From Candidatus Enterococcus moelleringii (GTDB lineage Bacteria; Bacillota; Bacilli; Lactobacillales; Enterococcaceae): DNA of 63,096 nt. The position numbers were made by a program, and so were the translations under genes. The DNA is taken from the NCBI RefSeq assembly GCF_017377575.1, contig NZ_JAFREM010000041.1, forward strand, positions 1-63,096, read 5' to 3'. Of this stretch, positions 34,706 through 44,521 are shown piece after piece; within the stretch, counting starts at the first letter, position 1, and each line of letters opens with the position of its first letter. The notes under the pieces were generated by a model that was given only the letters and a program-made list of their open reading frames with translations, was not told the origin of the DNA and did no database searches.

Positions 34706-36982
34706 ATGCAAAACAAATTACAATTTGAACAATGGGATGGCTTTGCTCCCGGTAAATGGCAAAAAGAAGTTAACACATTAGACTTCATCAAACGCAACTA
34801 CACTGAGTACACTGGCGACGACAGCTTCCTAGAAGAAGCAGCACCAAGTACCAACAAACTATGGGACAAATTACAAGAACTATTTGAAGTTCAACACAAA
34901 AACAACGGCGTTTACGACATGGACAGCGACATTCCAGCGACGATCACTTCTCATGAACCTGGTTACTTGATCAAAGAAGAAGAAAAAATCGTTGGTTTAC
35001 AAACTGATGTACCATTGAAGCAAGCCTTCATGCCTTTTGGCGGAATTAACATGGCTAACAAAGCCTTGGAATCAAACGGCTATGACGTGGACGACCAAAT
35101 GTCATTCATCTTCAGCAAATGGCGCAAAACGCATAACCAAGGTGTTTTCGATGCTTACACTGACGAAATGCGTTTAGCTCGTAAAAACAAAATCATCACT
35201 GGTCTGCCAGATGCTTACGGCCGCGGCCGCATCATCGGTGACTACCGTCGTGTTGCTTTATACGGAATCGACTTCTTGATGGAACAAAAAATGAAAGACC
35301 ACAAATTGGTCGGCAACAAAACAATGACTAACGATGTCATTCAATTACGTGAAGAAGTTGCGGAACAATACCGTGCGCTAAAAGACTTGAAAGAAATGGC
35401 TGCTTCATACGGCTTCGACATTTCTGTACCAGCTGCCAATGCTAGAGAAGCGATCCAATGGTTATACTTCGGTTACCTTGCAGCGATCAAATCACAAAAT
35501 GGAGCAGCTATGTCTATCGGACGTATCTCTGCTTTCTTGGATATCTACATCCAACGCGATCTAGACCGTGGCTTGATCACTGAATTTGATGCACAAGAAT
35601 TAATCGATCACTTGATCATGAAACTACGTATGGTGAAATTTGCTCGTACACCAGAATACAACCAATTGTTCTCTGGTTACCCAATCTGGGCTACTTTATC
35701 AATCGCTGGTATGAACATGGACGGTTCTTCATTAGTTACGAAGAACGACTTCCGTATCTTACACACATTGACAAACATGGGTCCTTCACCAGAACCAAAC
35801 TTGACTGTCTTGTACTCTTCAAAATTACCAGAAGGCTTCCGTACTTACGCAGCGAAAGTTGCTAAACAAAGCTCTTCTATCCAATTGGAAAACGATGATC
35901 TATTACGGGAATACTGGGGTTCAGACGATGCAGCAATCGCTTGTTGTGTATCAGCAACAGTTATCGGTAAAGATATGCAGTTCTTCGGTGCCCGTGCGAA
36001 CTTAGCGAAAGCAGTTCTTTACGCAATTAACGGCGGTGTGGACGAAATGACTCACATGCAAGTTGGACCAAGAATGCGCCCAATGGACGGCGAATCTTTG
36101 GATTACGATCAATTCATCCAAAACTACAAAGACATCATGGACTGGTTGGCTGAATTGTACGTAAATACATTGAACGTGATTCATTACATGCATGATAAAT
36201 ATGCTTATGAAGCACCTCAATTAGCTTTAATGGATACTGACTTGAAACGTACTTTTGCGACAGGTATCGCAGGTATCTCTCACGCGGCTGACTCATTAAT
36301 GGCCATCAAACATGGTAACGTAAAAGTTATCCGTGACGAAAACGGACTAGCTGTGGACTACATTCCACAAAACGAGTTCCCAACTTACGGAAACGACAAC
36401 GACGAAGCCGATGAAACAGCAAACTGGATCTTGGAATACTTCATGGCCCAAATCAAACGTCAACACACTTACCGCAACTCAACACCGACATTGTCTCTAT
36501 TGACAATTACGTCAAACGTTGTTTACGGTAAAAACACTGGTAACACACCAGACGGACGTCGTGCTGGTAAACCATTGGCTCCAGGCGCTAACCCAAGTTA
36601 CCAAGATGGTAAATTCTTAGGTGAGAAAAACGGCTTGTTGGCTTCATTGAACTCAACTGCTAAATTGAACTACTCTTGCGCGCAAGATGGTATTTCTGAT
36701 ACTCAAACCATCAACCCAGGTGCATTAGGACGTTCTGACGACGAAGAAATGCAAATCGACAACTTACGTAACGTCTTAGACGGTTACTTCGACCGTGGCG
36801 GTTACCACTTGAACGTCAACGTCTTCGGCCGTGAACTGTTGGAAGAAATGGACAAAGACATCGACAACCCTAAATACGCGAACTTCACGATCCGTGTATC
36901 AGGTTACGCTGTTAAATTCCGTGACTTAACACCAGAACAACGTCGCGACGTAATCTCAAGAACTGACCACCATTCATTGTAA
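34706..36982 (+). CDS. pflB: formate C-acetyltransferase (pyruvate formate-lyase)
   Basis: Anaerobic glycyl-radical enzyme of 758 residues that splits pyruvate with CoA to acetyl-CoA and formate. The active-site cysteines are Cys413-Cys414 in AIACCVSA, and the radical Gly is at about 733 in RVSGYAVKF. Codon use is strongly biased to favoured codons, as in very highly expressed genes. The TTG three bases upstream is ignored because AAGGAG is better spaced to ATG 34706. The activating enzyme gene pflA, which commonly follows pflB, is not here. Confidence 0.97.
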   Translation: MQNKLQFEQWDGFAPGKWQKEVNTLDFIKRNYTEYTGDDSFLEEAAPSTNKLWDKLQELFEVQHKNNGVYDMDSDIPATITSHEPGYLIKEEEKIVGLQTDVPLKQAFMPFGGINMANKALESNGYDVDDQMSFIFSKWRKTHNQGVFDAYTDEMRLARKNKIITGLPDAYGRGRIIGDYRRVALYGIDFLMEQKMKDHKLVGNKTMTNDVIQLREEVAEQYRALKDLKEMAASYGFDISVPAANAREAIQWLYFGYLAAIKSQNGAAMSIGRISAFLDIYIQRDLDRGLITEFDAQELIDHLIMKLRMVKFARTPEYNQLFSGYPIWATLSIAGMNMDGSSLVTKNDFRILHTLTNMGPSPEPNLTVLYSSKLPEGFRTYAAKVAKQSSSIQLENDDLLREYWGSDDAAIACCVSATVIGKDMQFFGARANLAKAVLYAINGGVDEMTHMQVGPRMRPMDGESLDYDQFIQNYKDIMDWLAELYVNTLNVIHYMHDKYAYEAPQLALMDTDLKRTFATGIAGISHAADSLMAIKHGNVKVIRDENGLAVDYIPQNEFPTYGNDNDEADETANWILEYFMAQIKRQHTYRNSTPTLSLLTITSNVVYGKNTGNTPDGRRAGKPLAPGANPSYQDGKFLGEKNGLLASLNSTAKLNYSCAQDGISDTQTINPGALGRSDDEEMQIDNLRNVLDGYFDRGGYHLNVNVFGRELLEEMDKDIDNPKYANFTIRVSGYAVKFRDLTPEQRRDVISRTDHHSL

Positions 36983-36995
36983 GAATATGAGATCT

Positions 36996-37029
36996 AACGC
37001 TGGAAGAGAATTTTCTTCCAGCGTTTTTT
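36996..37029 (+). terminator. pflB terminator
   Basis: AACGCTGGAAGA / TCTTCCAGCGTT, a 12-bp stem with a 6-nt loop and TTTT. Confidence 0.92.
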
Positions 37030-37191
37030 GCCAGTTCCGCTTTTCGCAGTTTAATATGGTTCGAGAGAAATCTAAAAGCAAACGACCACTTTTAGGACGT
37101 GCTGTCTAGTGGAATGGTAAGCGTACGAAAATAGAACTGATTTTTCACGGGTTTGGAAAAATCAATTCATCTAAACTGAGTTAGCCGCCAG
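37030..37191 (+). repeat. 162-bp intergenic repeat, copy B2
   Basis: Starts GCCAGTTCCGCTTTTCGCAG, carries GGTAAGCGTACGA, the stem TGATTTTTC / GAAAAATCA, and ends GAGTTAGCCGCCAG. It begins directly after the pflB terminator. Confidence 0.88.
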
Positions 37192-37264
37192 TATTTTCAA
37201 ATCTTCCCTCCTCACACCAATCATTTCATGCTAAAGTATAGGTGATGAGAGGAAGGTTTATGTC

Positions 37265-38140
37265 ATGAACAAAAAAAGCTACCATTTCTACGCCATGGCC
37301 ACGATTTTATGCTGGTCAATTTCTTATGTGCTGTCCCGCTACATTATGGACGAATTTTCGGCCTATTCGATTTCTTTTTTGCGTTACATCGTCGCTTCTA
37401 TCGCACTGATTGCGTTGGCACCAATTATCAAACTAAAGAAAATTGAGAAGCAGGACCTGGGTTGGATTCTGCTGACCGGGACGATCGGTTTCTTCCTATA
37501 TATGATTGCCTTCAACAAAGGCCTAGAAACCGTCAATGCCACCACCGGCAGCGTGATTATCGCCATGGTGCCGATGATTTCTTCGATTCTGTCCAACTTC
37601 ATTTACCAGGAAAAACTGACGAAGCCCCAATGGTTCGCCAGCTCCCTTTCTTTTGTTGGGGTGCTGTTGATTACGCTTTTGCCAGGCGGCTTTACCATCA
37701 ATTACGGCTTAATCTGGTTTTTCGGCGCGGCTTTTTGCATGAGCTTTTATAACTTACTCTCAAGAAAACTAGTGAAAAAATACCAGGCCATCCAAGTAAC
37801 AACTTTTAGTATTTTTGCCGGAACGATTTTATTGTCGATCTTTTCTGTCAGCTCCTTCCGACAAGTTCAGCAAGCTTCCGGGCTGGCGATTTTTTGCATT
37901 ATCTTAATGGGCGTTTTCTCTAGCGCGGTGGCTTACGTCTGTTGGGCAAAAGCCTTCGAGCGCGCGGAAAATGTCGCTTCGGTGAGTAATTATATGTACT
38001 TAACGCCTTTCTTTACTTCCATCTTAGGCATCATCATCATTGATGAAGTGCCCGGCTGGTCAACCATTATCGGCGGGATTTTAGTGCTAACTGGACTGAT
38101 GCTATTCAACAGCAAGCGGTTCAAAACAGCCAGAAATTGA
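37265..38140 (+). CDS. EamA/DMT family transporter
   Basis: Ten-helix transporter of 291 residues made of two EamA repeats (about 5-140 and 150-285). Seen are RYIVASIALIAL, the end of the first repeat with GVLLITLLPGG, and EVPGWSTIIGGILVLTGLML. Such proteins export or import amino acids and other small metabolites, with no way to tell which. GAGGAAGG precedes ATG 37265. The following gene starts 89 bp later from its own promoter. Confidence 0.9.
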   Translation: MNKKSYHFYAMATILCWSISYVLSRYIMDEFSAYSISFLRYIVASIALIALAPIIKLKKIEKQDLGWILLTGTIGFFLYMIAFNKGLETVNATTGSVIIAMVPMISSILSNFIYQEKLTKPQWFASSLSFVGVLLITLLPGGFTINYGLIWFFGAAFCMSFYNLLSRKLVKKYQAIQVTTFSIFAGTILLSIFSVSSFRQVQQASGLAIFCIILMGVFSSAVAYVCWAKAFERAENVASVSNYMYLTPFFTSILGIIIIDEVPGWSTIIGGILVLTGLMLFNSKRFKTARN

Positions 38141-38168
38141 CTTTTCTCAAAAAACTGCAACTTATCCC

Positions 38169-38199
38169 TTGCCTTAAAGTCGAGGTTAAGGTTTATGAT
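38169..38199 (+). promoter_or_regulatory. MerR-type promoter of the aldo/keto reductase gene
   Basis: TTGCCT (38169-38174) and TATGAT (38194-38199) are 19 bp apart, and the spacer holds the dyad CCTTAA-N8-TTAAGG (38172-38191). Long spacers with such dyads mark promoters switched on by MerR proteins, including those sensing aldehydes or electrophiles. Confidence 0.65.
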
Positions 38200-38229
38200 G
38201 GGCTTATAGATGAGAAAGAAGGAATTTAC

Positions 38230-39096
38230 ATGTTGAATGAAACATTTACTTTATGGAATGATGTAACCATCCCGAAAATCGGTTTTGGCACGTGGATGAT
38301 CGATGATAATAAAGTCGCAAAAGATGTTCGGGATGCGATTAGCGTCGGTTACCGCCACATCGATACAGCGCAAGCTTATGCCAACGAAGCCGGTGTCGGT
38401 GAAGGAATCCGTACTTCTGGGGTGGATCGCAAAGACCTTTTCGTCACCACCAAACTGGCTGCGGAAATCAAAAACTACGAAGAAGCTGTGGCTGCTATCG
38501 ATGAATCTTTAGCGAAAATGGATATCGACTACATTGATATGATGATTATTCACAGTCCGAAACCTTGGGCGGAATTTCAAAACGAGGACGATCACTTCTT
38601 TGAAGGAAACCTGGAAGCTTGGCGCGCTCTGGAAGAAGCCTATGAAGCTGGAAAACTTCGCGCCATCGGCGTATCGAATTTCGAACAAGTGGATTTGGAA
38701 AACCTGTTAACCAATGCCAAAGTAAAACCAATGGTTAACCAAATCTTGGCTCACATTGGTCATACGCCATTAGACGTGATTGAATTCTCTCAAAAGAACG
38801 ATATTTTGGTTGAAGCTTATTCACCCATCGCTCACGGTGCCATAATCAGCAACAAAGATATCACCACTTTGGCAGATAAGTATGGCGTATCCATTCCGCA
38901 ATTAGCGATTCGCTATTGCCTGCAGCTGGATTTACTACCTCTTCCAAAAACTGAAAATATCGACCACATGAAAAACAATGCCGACGTAGACTTCACGATT
39001 TCCGATGAAGATATGGAAACTTTGAAAAATATCGGCCGCGTTGATTACGGCGAACATGCTAAGTTCCCGGTTTTCAGTAAGGCAACGGATAAATAA
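38230..39096 (+). CDS. aldo/keto reductase
   Basis: NADPH-dependent oxidoreductase of 288 residues and TIM-barrel fold. The catalytic set is visible as Asp in GYRHIDTAQAYANE, Tyr within it, Lys in VTTKL and His in MMIIHSPKPW. The signature GVSNFEQVDLENL follows. It probably reduces aldehydes or ketones. AAGGAA lies before ATG 38230; an upstream frame extension is ignored. The MerR-type promoter suggests induction by its own toxic substrate (inference). Confidence 0.92.
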   Translation: MLNETFTLWNDVTIPKIGFGTWMIDDNKVAKDVRDAISVGYRHIDTAQAYANEAGVGEGIRTSGVDRKDLFVTTKLAAEIKNYEEAVAAIDESLAKMDIDYIDMMIIHSPKPWAEFQNEDDHFFEGNLEAWRALEEAYEAGKLRAIGVSNFEQVDLENLLTNAKVKPMVNQILAHIGHTPLDVIEFSQKNDILVEAYSPIAHGAIISNKDITTLADKYGVSIPQLAIRYCLQLDLLPLPKTENIDHMKNNADVDFTISDEDMETLKNIGRVDYGEHAKFPVFSKATDK

Positions 39097-39103
39097 ATAC
39101 TAA

Positions 39104-39140
39104 AAGGAGAGACTGAATTTTCCACATTCGGTCTCTCCTT
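39104..39140 (+). terminator. terminator of the aldo/keto reductase gene
   Basis: AAGGAGAGACTGAAT pairs with ATTCGGTCTCTCCTT around a 7-nt loop. Confidence 0.85.
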
Positions 39141-39233
39141 CTTTAGCTCATTTTTATTCTCTCAGAACTAGCCTTCAAGATAAAAATGATCATAAGGCCC
39201 TTTACCTGTTCGATCATCCTTATAGAAAAATAA

Positions 39234-39965
39234 TTATTGAGTGAATAGAACTTTTTGTTTCTTCAACTCAAAGATCAGTGCCCGGGGAATTTCTCCAGTC
39301 AATCGTAATCGAACTTTATATTGAAAATCTGCTTCTGGATAAAAGTCATAATCTACTCGAATGTCCACATGATGCTTCAAAACATTTTTTATGAAAAAAG
39401 TGTAAAAAGCAGGTACATAGCCGATCCGTTTATTATCCGGAAGCTTAACCACACCCACAGCATTTTGATCATATTGGTTCTCCTCATCAATCACCAATAC
39501 TAACTCATCAGAATCCGTTAACTGCTCAATTTCATTATTGTAATATCTCCAGCCTCGCAAAAAACAATCAATTTCAAATAAACCATTATGCTCTTCAACA
39601 GGCTTAACAAATTCATATCCATCGGTATAAACACTGCCGCCTGTGAATTCTAATAAAGCAAAATCACTTTTATCTTCTTGAAGATCAAAAATCTCAAATA
39701 GAAAATCATAATCTTTTCTATTCCTACTTGGTAAACGTCGACTAAAGGCGTTAAATAATTTTTCGGAATGATACACCTTATTCAAATCGGGAAATGCTGG
39801 ATGAGGAAAATATCCGTCTTGTAATGCTTCCTGCAGATCACCTTTATCCGTTTGTGTCGTATACTCGTACGTATAGGTTCCATCTTCATTTTGGTTTAAA
39901 TTGCCAATATGGTACCATCTTCTATTTGTTTTATTTTGCCAAAGCAAACATAATTGTTTTAACAT
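39234..39965 (-). CDS. HIRAN-domain protein
   Basis: Protein of 243 residues. The C-terminal half (about 130-225) carries a HIRAN-like domain: LRGWRYYN, then LVIDEENQYDQNAVGVV and IGYVPAFY, matching the family pattern of NPYDxNAV and IGYxP. HIRAN domains bind DNA ends or stalled forks in helicases, and also occur alone in bacteria. The N-terminal half (RRWYHIGNL, YTYEY, FPDLNKVYHSEKLFNAFSRRLP) resembles the start of HipA-like proteins, though no kinase domain follows. It stands alone with AGGTG before the ATG. Function unknown. Confidence 0.75.
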   Translation of the reverse strand: MLKQLCLLWQNKTNRRWYHIGNLNQNEDGTYTYEYTTQTDKGDLQEALQDGYFPHPAFPDLNKVYHSEKLFNAFSRRLPSRNRKDYDFLFEIFDLQEDKSDFALLEFTGGSVYTDGYEFVKPVEEHNGLFEIDCFLRGWRYYNNEIEQLTDSDELVLVIDEENQYDQNAVGVVKLPDNKRIGYVPAFYTFFIKNVLKHHVDIRVDYDFYPEADFQYKVRLRLTGEIPRALIFELKKQKVLFTQ

Positions 39966-40035
39966 GCGAAATCACCTTCTATGCTAATTAATTTTAGATT
40001 AACATCTCGTGGCTTATATCGCTATAGCTTTTCAA

Positions 40036-40070
40036 CAAAAAAATCCCAGCCGACTACAAAGTCTGCTGGG
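40036..40070 (-). terminator. ylbF terminator
   Basis: Minus strand CCCAGCAGACT pairs with AGTCGGCTGGG and is followed by ATTTTTTT. Confidence 0.88.
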
Positions 40071-40080
40071 AATGAATGTC

Positions 40081-40422
40081 TTATCCTTCGTATAAATCAC
40101 GAATTGGTGTCATGATGATGCGGTTTAAATCGTTGATGACCAAGCTGAATTTTTGCTCTTTGTCCATCAATTCATTAATACTTGGTTCTTCTTGAACTTT
40201 GGTTGCTAATTCTTGAGCATTTACTGCATCTTCATCAGAAAAATCTTCGCCGCGCATTTGTTTTTCTTGCAGCGTTTGTTGGAAAGCTTGGAATTCTTTG
40301 AAGGCTGTGTAAGCTTCATCGTTTTTCTTTAATTCCGCAAAGGCTTCTTCCAATGCTTTGAATTCTGGTAATTCTCGAATTTCGCGTTCTAAACCGTTAG
40401 CAGTGTCATAAATGTTTGTCAT
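40081..40422 (-). CDS. YlbF/YmcA family protein
   Basis: All-helical, charged 113-residue protein of the YlbF/YmcA (DUF964) family. Helical stretches [26 protein letters not shown] and [23 protein letters not shown] are typical. In Bacillus these proteins form a complex that acts on RNase Y-dependent mRNA decay and development. In cocci the role is less clear. Single gene with its own terminator. Confidence 0.85.
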   Translation of the reverse strand: MTNIYDTANGLEREIRELPEFKALEEAFAELKKNDEAYTAFKEFQAFQQTLQEKQMRGEDFSDEDAVNAQELATKVQEEPSINELMDKEQKFSLVINDLNRIIMTPIRDLYEG

Positions 40423-40490
40423 CGTTTTCCCTCATTTTCTATATAAAAGTTACTATTATATTATAACATGAATGGAAACGGGTTCAAAGC

Positions 40491-42677
40491 CTAATTTCCT
40501 TGTTCTTGCCACCATTGAATACCTTTGTCTTTTAACTGGCCTAATCCTTCTTTGGCTTTTTCCCCAAACTGCTGCAATCCTTGCTTGGCTTTCTCACCAA
40601 ATCCGTTTAATCCTTCGGTCGCTTTTTCGCCAATATTTTTTAAATCTTCCTGCCATTGATTGTTTTCTTCAGGGGTTGCCACCTGATCAGCAGGAACTAC
40701 TTGGCCACCGGTTGCATAGGCATCGGCAACATTAAAGGCTCCTTGTTTTGCATAAGGCAGAATGGACTCGGCTTCTGCCTTGAAGACTTGACCCACTTCA
40801 TCACCGCTGGTTCCGCTCAAGTAATGGGTCTCACTGGTTTTCTCAAAACCTAACCAAGTAGAGATAACAACATGCGGAGTATAGCCGACAATCCATTGGT
40901 CGTTGACTTTAGTGGCATCAAAGTTGGTTTCCGTCGTTCCAGTTTTACCCGCCATCGTGTAGCCGGCCGGTGCTGCTTGAACCGCTGTCCCGTTAGAGAA
41001 GGTTCCCAGCAGCATGCTGGTCATGCTGTCGGCGACTTCTTTTGAGATCACTTGTTCATATTTCGGATCACTGTTGTCCTTAATTACTGCTCCGGTGGAG
41101 TCAATAATTTTAGTAATCAAATGCGGCGTATACACGCGGCCTTGGTTGGCAAACGCACCGTAAGCGGCCGCCATCTGCATCGGTGAGGTGCCTTTTTCCA
41201 AACCGCCTAAAGCCAGTCCGTAATATTTATCGGAATCCTCTAACGGAATACCAAACTCTTTCGCTTTGTTAAAGCCTCTATCCAAACCGATTTCATGCAA
41301 GGTCCAAACAGCCGGCAAGTTCAAGCTTTGAGCAACGGCTTGATACATCGGCACTTCCCCTTGATAGGTTCCGCTGTAGTTTTTCGCATCGTAATACTCC
41401 TGCGGTACATCCTGTAAAATGCTGTCTGGCGTGTAGCCTGCTTCTAACGCTGGTGCATACACACTCAGCGGCTTCATAGTGGACCCTGGCGAGCGCTGCA
41501 TTTGCGTCGCAAAGTTATACCCGCGGAAGACATGCTCTCCCCTGCGTCCAACTAAGGCTTCCACACCACCAGTGGTAGGGTCTAAAGCAACTGAAGCCGA
41601 TTGCGGCATCGTGCCATCCTCAGCATTGGCTGGGAAATTGTAGTTGTTGGCATAAACAGCTTCCATCTGCTGCTGATAATTTTGATCCAGAGCAGTATAA
41701 ATCTTGTAGCCCTTATTCAGCAGATCTTTTTCATTCAAGCCGTAGCGATCCACCGCTTCATCAATCACCGCATCAAAGTAAAATGGGTATCTGTAGCCGG
41801 CATCGCTGGAGCTGTAAGTATCCTGCAGCAACGAACCTAAGTCCACTTGAGATTCCTGCTGTTGTTGCGCTGCATCCAACTTGCCGTTTTCCACCATCAC
41901 ACTCAATACGGTGTTACGGCGATTGGTGGCATTTTCCAAATTATCAATTGGGTTATAAATACTTGGTCCTTTTAACATCCCGGCAATAGTGGCTGCTTCC
42001 CCAATCGTCACTTGGCTGGCTTCTTTACCAAAATATTTCCGCGCCGCATCCTGAACGCCCCATACCCCGTTGCCGAAATACGCATTGTTCAAGTACATAG
42101 TTAAAATTTCATCTTTACTATAGTTCTTCTCAATCTCAATGGACATGAACAGCTCTTTGGCTTTCCGTTCCAAGGTTTGATCCAAGCTGAGATAGGCATT
42201 TTTCGCCAGCTGCTGAGTAATCGTACTCCCACCGCCGGTAATGCGGCCGCGAGTCAGTGAACCAAACGCTGCTCGAGCAATCCCGCGAATATCAAAGCCG
42301 TGATGCTCATAAAAACGGCGATCCTCAGTGGAAACCACTGCATCTTTTATGTAAGGCGAGATTTGTTCTCCCTCAACATAGGTGCCCTTTTGGCCATACA
42401 GCGTTCCCGCTTGTTCATTTTTCTGGTCATAGATTTCCGTCGATTGCTTTAAGCTGGACTCCAACGTCGAAACCTTAACCGATTTAGCCAAAGCAAATAA
42501 ATAAATGCTGGCGATTAATACAACCACTAACGTAAGCAGCAATAAAATTTTATTCACATGATATTTTTTCCAAACACGTTTACGGGCATGATGAAATTGA
42601 ATCAAATACGGTTTGATCCAGGTCCAAAATGTTTTCAACGCGTCTTTGACTTTACGCCAAATTTCCTTAAAGTCCAT
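40491..42677 (-). CDS. class A penicillin-binding protein (PBP1A type)
   Basis: Bifunctional peptidoglycan synthase of 728 residues. After a basic cytoplasmic segment and a membrane helix (about 43-66) comes the GT51 domain with EDRRFYEHHGFDIRG, GGSTITQQLAKN and RKAKELFMSIEIE-like motifs. The transpeptidase has SPGSTMKP (catalytic Ser), SLN and KTGTTE. The last 50 residues hold an extracellular amphipathic repeat (GEKATEGLNGF, GEKAKQGLQQF, GEKAKEGLGQL). Upstream, the ATG follows TTGGAGA. Likely a housekeeping synthase. Confidence 0.94.
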   Translation of the reverse strand: MDFKEIWRKVKDALKTFWTWIKPYLIQFHHARKRVWKKYHVNKILLLLTLVVVLIASIYLFALAKSVKVSTLESSLKQSTEIYDQKNEQAGTLYGQKGTYVEGEQISPYIKDAVVSTEDRRFYEHHGFDIRGIARAAFGSLTRGRITGGGSTITQQLAKNAYLSLDQTLERKAKELFMSIEIEKNYSKDEILTMYLNNAYFGNGVWGVQDAARKYFGKEASQVTIGEAATIAGMLKGPSIYNPIDNLENATNRRNTVLSVMVENGKLDAAQQQQESQVDLGSLLQDTYSSSDAGYRYPFYFDAVIDEAVDRYGLNEKDLLNKGYKIYTALDQNYQQQMEAVYANNYNFPANAEDGTMPQSASVALDPTTGGVEALVGRRGEHVFRGYNFATQMQRSPGSTMKPLSVYAPALEAGYTPDSILQDVPQEYYDAKNYSGTYQGEVPMYQAVAQSLNLPAVWTLHEIGLDRGFNKAKEFGIPLEDSDKYYGLALGGLEKGTSPMQMAAAYGAFANQGRVYTPHLITKIIDSTGAVIKDNSDPKYEQVISKEVADSMTSMLLGTFSNGTAVQAAPAGYTMAGKTGTTETNFDATKVNDQWIVGYTPHVVISTWLGFEKTSETHYLSGTSGDEVGQVFKAEAESILPYAKQGAFNVADAYATGGQVVPADQVATPEENNQWQEDLKNIGEKATEGLNGFGEKAKQGLQQFGEKAKEGLGQLKDKGIQWWQEQGN

Positions 42678-42948
42678 TTGTCGATCTCCAATCCTTCAAA
42701 ATCAGACTTAGTGTAACACAATTCCACGCCTTGCGCGTGCGTCCTTAGACCGATACACGTTGGCATCATTCTAGCATTAGTTCTCAAGGAAATACTGATT
42801 TTTTTCTTAAATATCTGTTAATTTGCAGAAAACAGCCGCTTTCATTCAGGCCAAGAATCCCCGCAGCAAGCCCAATTGCTAAAAGTTTCAAGTTCCTTTT
42901 TCTTTTCCGTAAAAAGATTGATACAATAAAATCCAAGGAGTGGAATGT

Positions 42949-43800
42949 ATGAAATTTATGATCACCTTACCGGTTGATTCACCGGATAAAACCATTAAAG
43001 AGCTGTTAGAAGTTGAGTGGCTGGTTCCCCGCAAAGTGCGGCATTTTATTCGCACCCGCAAAGGGATCTTAGTCAATGGAGAAACCCGTCACTTCCAGGA
43101 ACTGGTTCACGGCGGAGATGAGATCACGCTGTTGATTGAAGACAGTGATTATCCAGCGCGAACTATTCATATAGGAAATAAAAATTTAGTGGAGGTTCTT
43201 TATGAGGATGAACACTTGATTGTAGTCAATAAACCAGCGGGGATGAAAACTCACCCCAACCAGCCGGAGGAAGCCGATACTTTGTTAAACCATGTGGCGG
43301 CCTACCTGGCGCCTGAAGTTGAGCCCCATGTCGTTCATCGTTTGGACAAAGAAACCAGCGGTGCGATTCTTTTCGCCAAAAATCCCTTTGTCCTGCCGAT
43401 TTTAGGCCGGATGCTGGAACAGAAGGATATCTACCGCCGTTACCAAGCAGTCGTTCACGGAAAAATGACTAAGGATATCACGATTAATAAAAAAATCGGC
43501 CGGGATCGCCACGACCGTCGCAAACGTCGAATTGATCCGAAAAATGGCAAGCCTGCGGTGACCCATGTAACCATCGCCCAGCCGCAAGGACAAAATACCG
43601 CTGTTTTCTGTCAATTGGACACCGGCCGCACCCATCAAATCCGGGTGCATTTAGCCAGCCTAGGTCATCCCTTGGTTGGTGATCCATTATATAGTAAGAA
43701 TCCCAAAGGTCGCTTGATGCTTCATGCGTATGAGCTGCATTTGGTTCATCCCTTTACAAAAGAGAAAATTGCCGTCACCGCAACGCCTGGATTGTGGTAA
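42949..43800 (+). CDS. RluA family pseudouridine synthase
   Basis: RNA pseudouridine synthase of 283 residues with an N-terminal S4-like part (LLEVEWLVPRKVRHFIRTRKGILVNG) and the catalytic motif VVHRLDKETSGAILFAK, in which the Asp is the nucleophile. LDTGRTHQIRVHLASLGHPLVGDPLY completes the family pattern. Its target (rRNA or tRNA) cannot be told. GTG 42940 is part of AAGGAG, so ATG 42949 is the better start. It is divergent from the PBP gene. Confidence 0.93.
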   Translation: MKFMITLPVDSPDKTIKELLEVEWLVPRKVRHFIRTRKGILVNGETRHFQELVHGGDEITLLIEDSDYPARTIHIGNKNLVEVLYEDEHLIVVNKPAGMKTHPNQPEEADTLLNHVAAYLAPEVEPHVVHRLDKETSGAILFAKNPFVLPILGRMLEQKDIYRRYQAVVHGKMTKDITINKKIGRDRHDRRKRRIDPKNGKPAVTHVTIAQPQGQNTAVFCQLDTGRTHQIRVHLASLGHPLVGDPLYSKNPKGRLMLHAYELHLVHPFTKEKIAVTATPGLW

Positions 43801-43893
43801 AACCCGGCGCAACGCCGCGTTGCATCAACATTTTTACCACAGCAACAAATTGGTTCGCTGCAAACACTAGCTATTTAGAAAGGATGAGGTAAA

Positions 43894-44505
43894 GTGAAGA
43901 TAGAGCTAGGAAAGAACATCAAGGACGAACGGATCAAGAAAAACCTCACCCAGCAGGAGCTGGCAGATAAGCTGAATATCTCCCGGCAAACCATTTCTAA
44001 ATGGGAGCTGGATAAAAGCTATCCTGATTTAGAGCTGCTGGTGAAAATGAGTCGGCTATTTGAAGTAAGTGTCGATCACTTGCTGGGAATAGAGGGTGCC
44101 TCAGAAAAAGAAAAACGTACGCTCCTTGATTACATCTTCCAGACGAATCCAGAGGGAATCTACGAGCCTTCGCAAAAGGAGTTAGATCGTATGAAGAAAA
44201 TATGTATTGTTGCTTATGTTAGTCAGGGAATTCGTTATCAAAGTGTCGCTGCTTTTCCTTTTGGTATTTTTAGTCAACTCCGCTTCATTAATCGATTGAA
44301 GAAGGAGCTGTCGCCCTATTATGATGTTCACTTTGATCCCCTTACGATGGAGGAAGAACCAGATTTGTTAGTCATCCCGGAAACACAAAAGCTTTATGTT
44401 GAACATTCAGAAGAAAATACGCTGCTGCTTCCCGGTATCCTCTTCCTAAAAAAAGACGCCAAAGCCATCAAAGAACAGATCGACAACTATTTCGCTGCTA
44501 ATTAA
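43894..44505 (+). CDS. XRE regulator fused to an alpha/beta domain
   Basis: Protein of 203 residues. Residues 1-66 are a Cro/C1 HTH (NLTQQELADKLNISRQTISKWELDKSYPDLELL). After a linker, residues 100-203 form a domain almost the same as the whole protein encoded by the next gene. Its pattern (KKICIVAYVSQG, PDLLVIPE, LLLPGILF, KAIKEQIDNYF) suggests a small alpha/beta fold perhaps akin to PTS EIIB, but the cysteine of EIIB is not in the right loop. An internal ATG at 44191 has its own AAGGAG. The gene starts with GTG behind GAGGT. Confidence 0.75.
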   Translation: MKIELGKNIKDERIKKNLTQQELADKLNISRQTISKWELDKSYPDLELLVKMSRLFEVSVDHLLGIEGASEKEKRTLLDYIFQTNPEGIYEPSQKELDRMKKICIVAYVSQGIRYQSVAAFPFGIFSQLRFINRLKKELSPYYDVHFDPLTMEEEPDLLVIPETQKLYVEHSEENTLLLPGILFLKKDAKAIKEQIDNYFAAN

Positions 44506-44521
44506 AAAGGAGCTGAATCAG

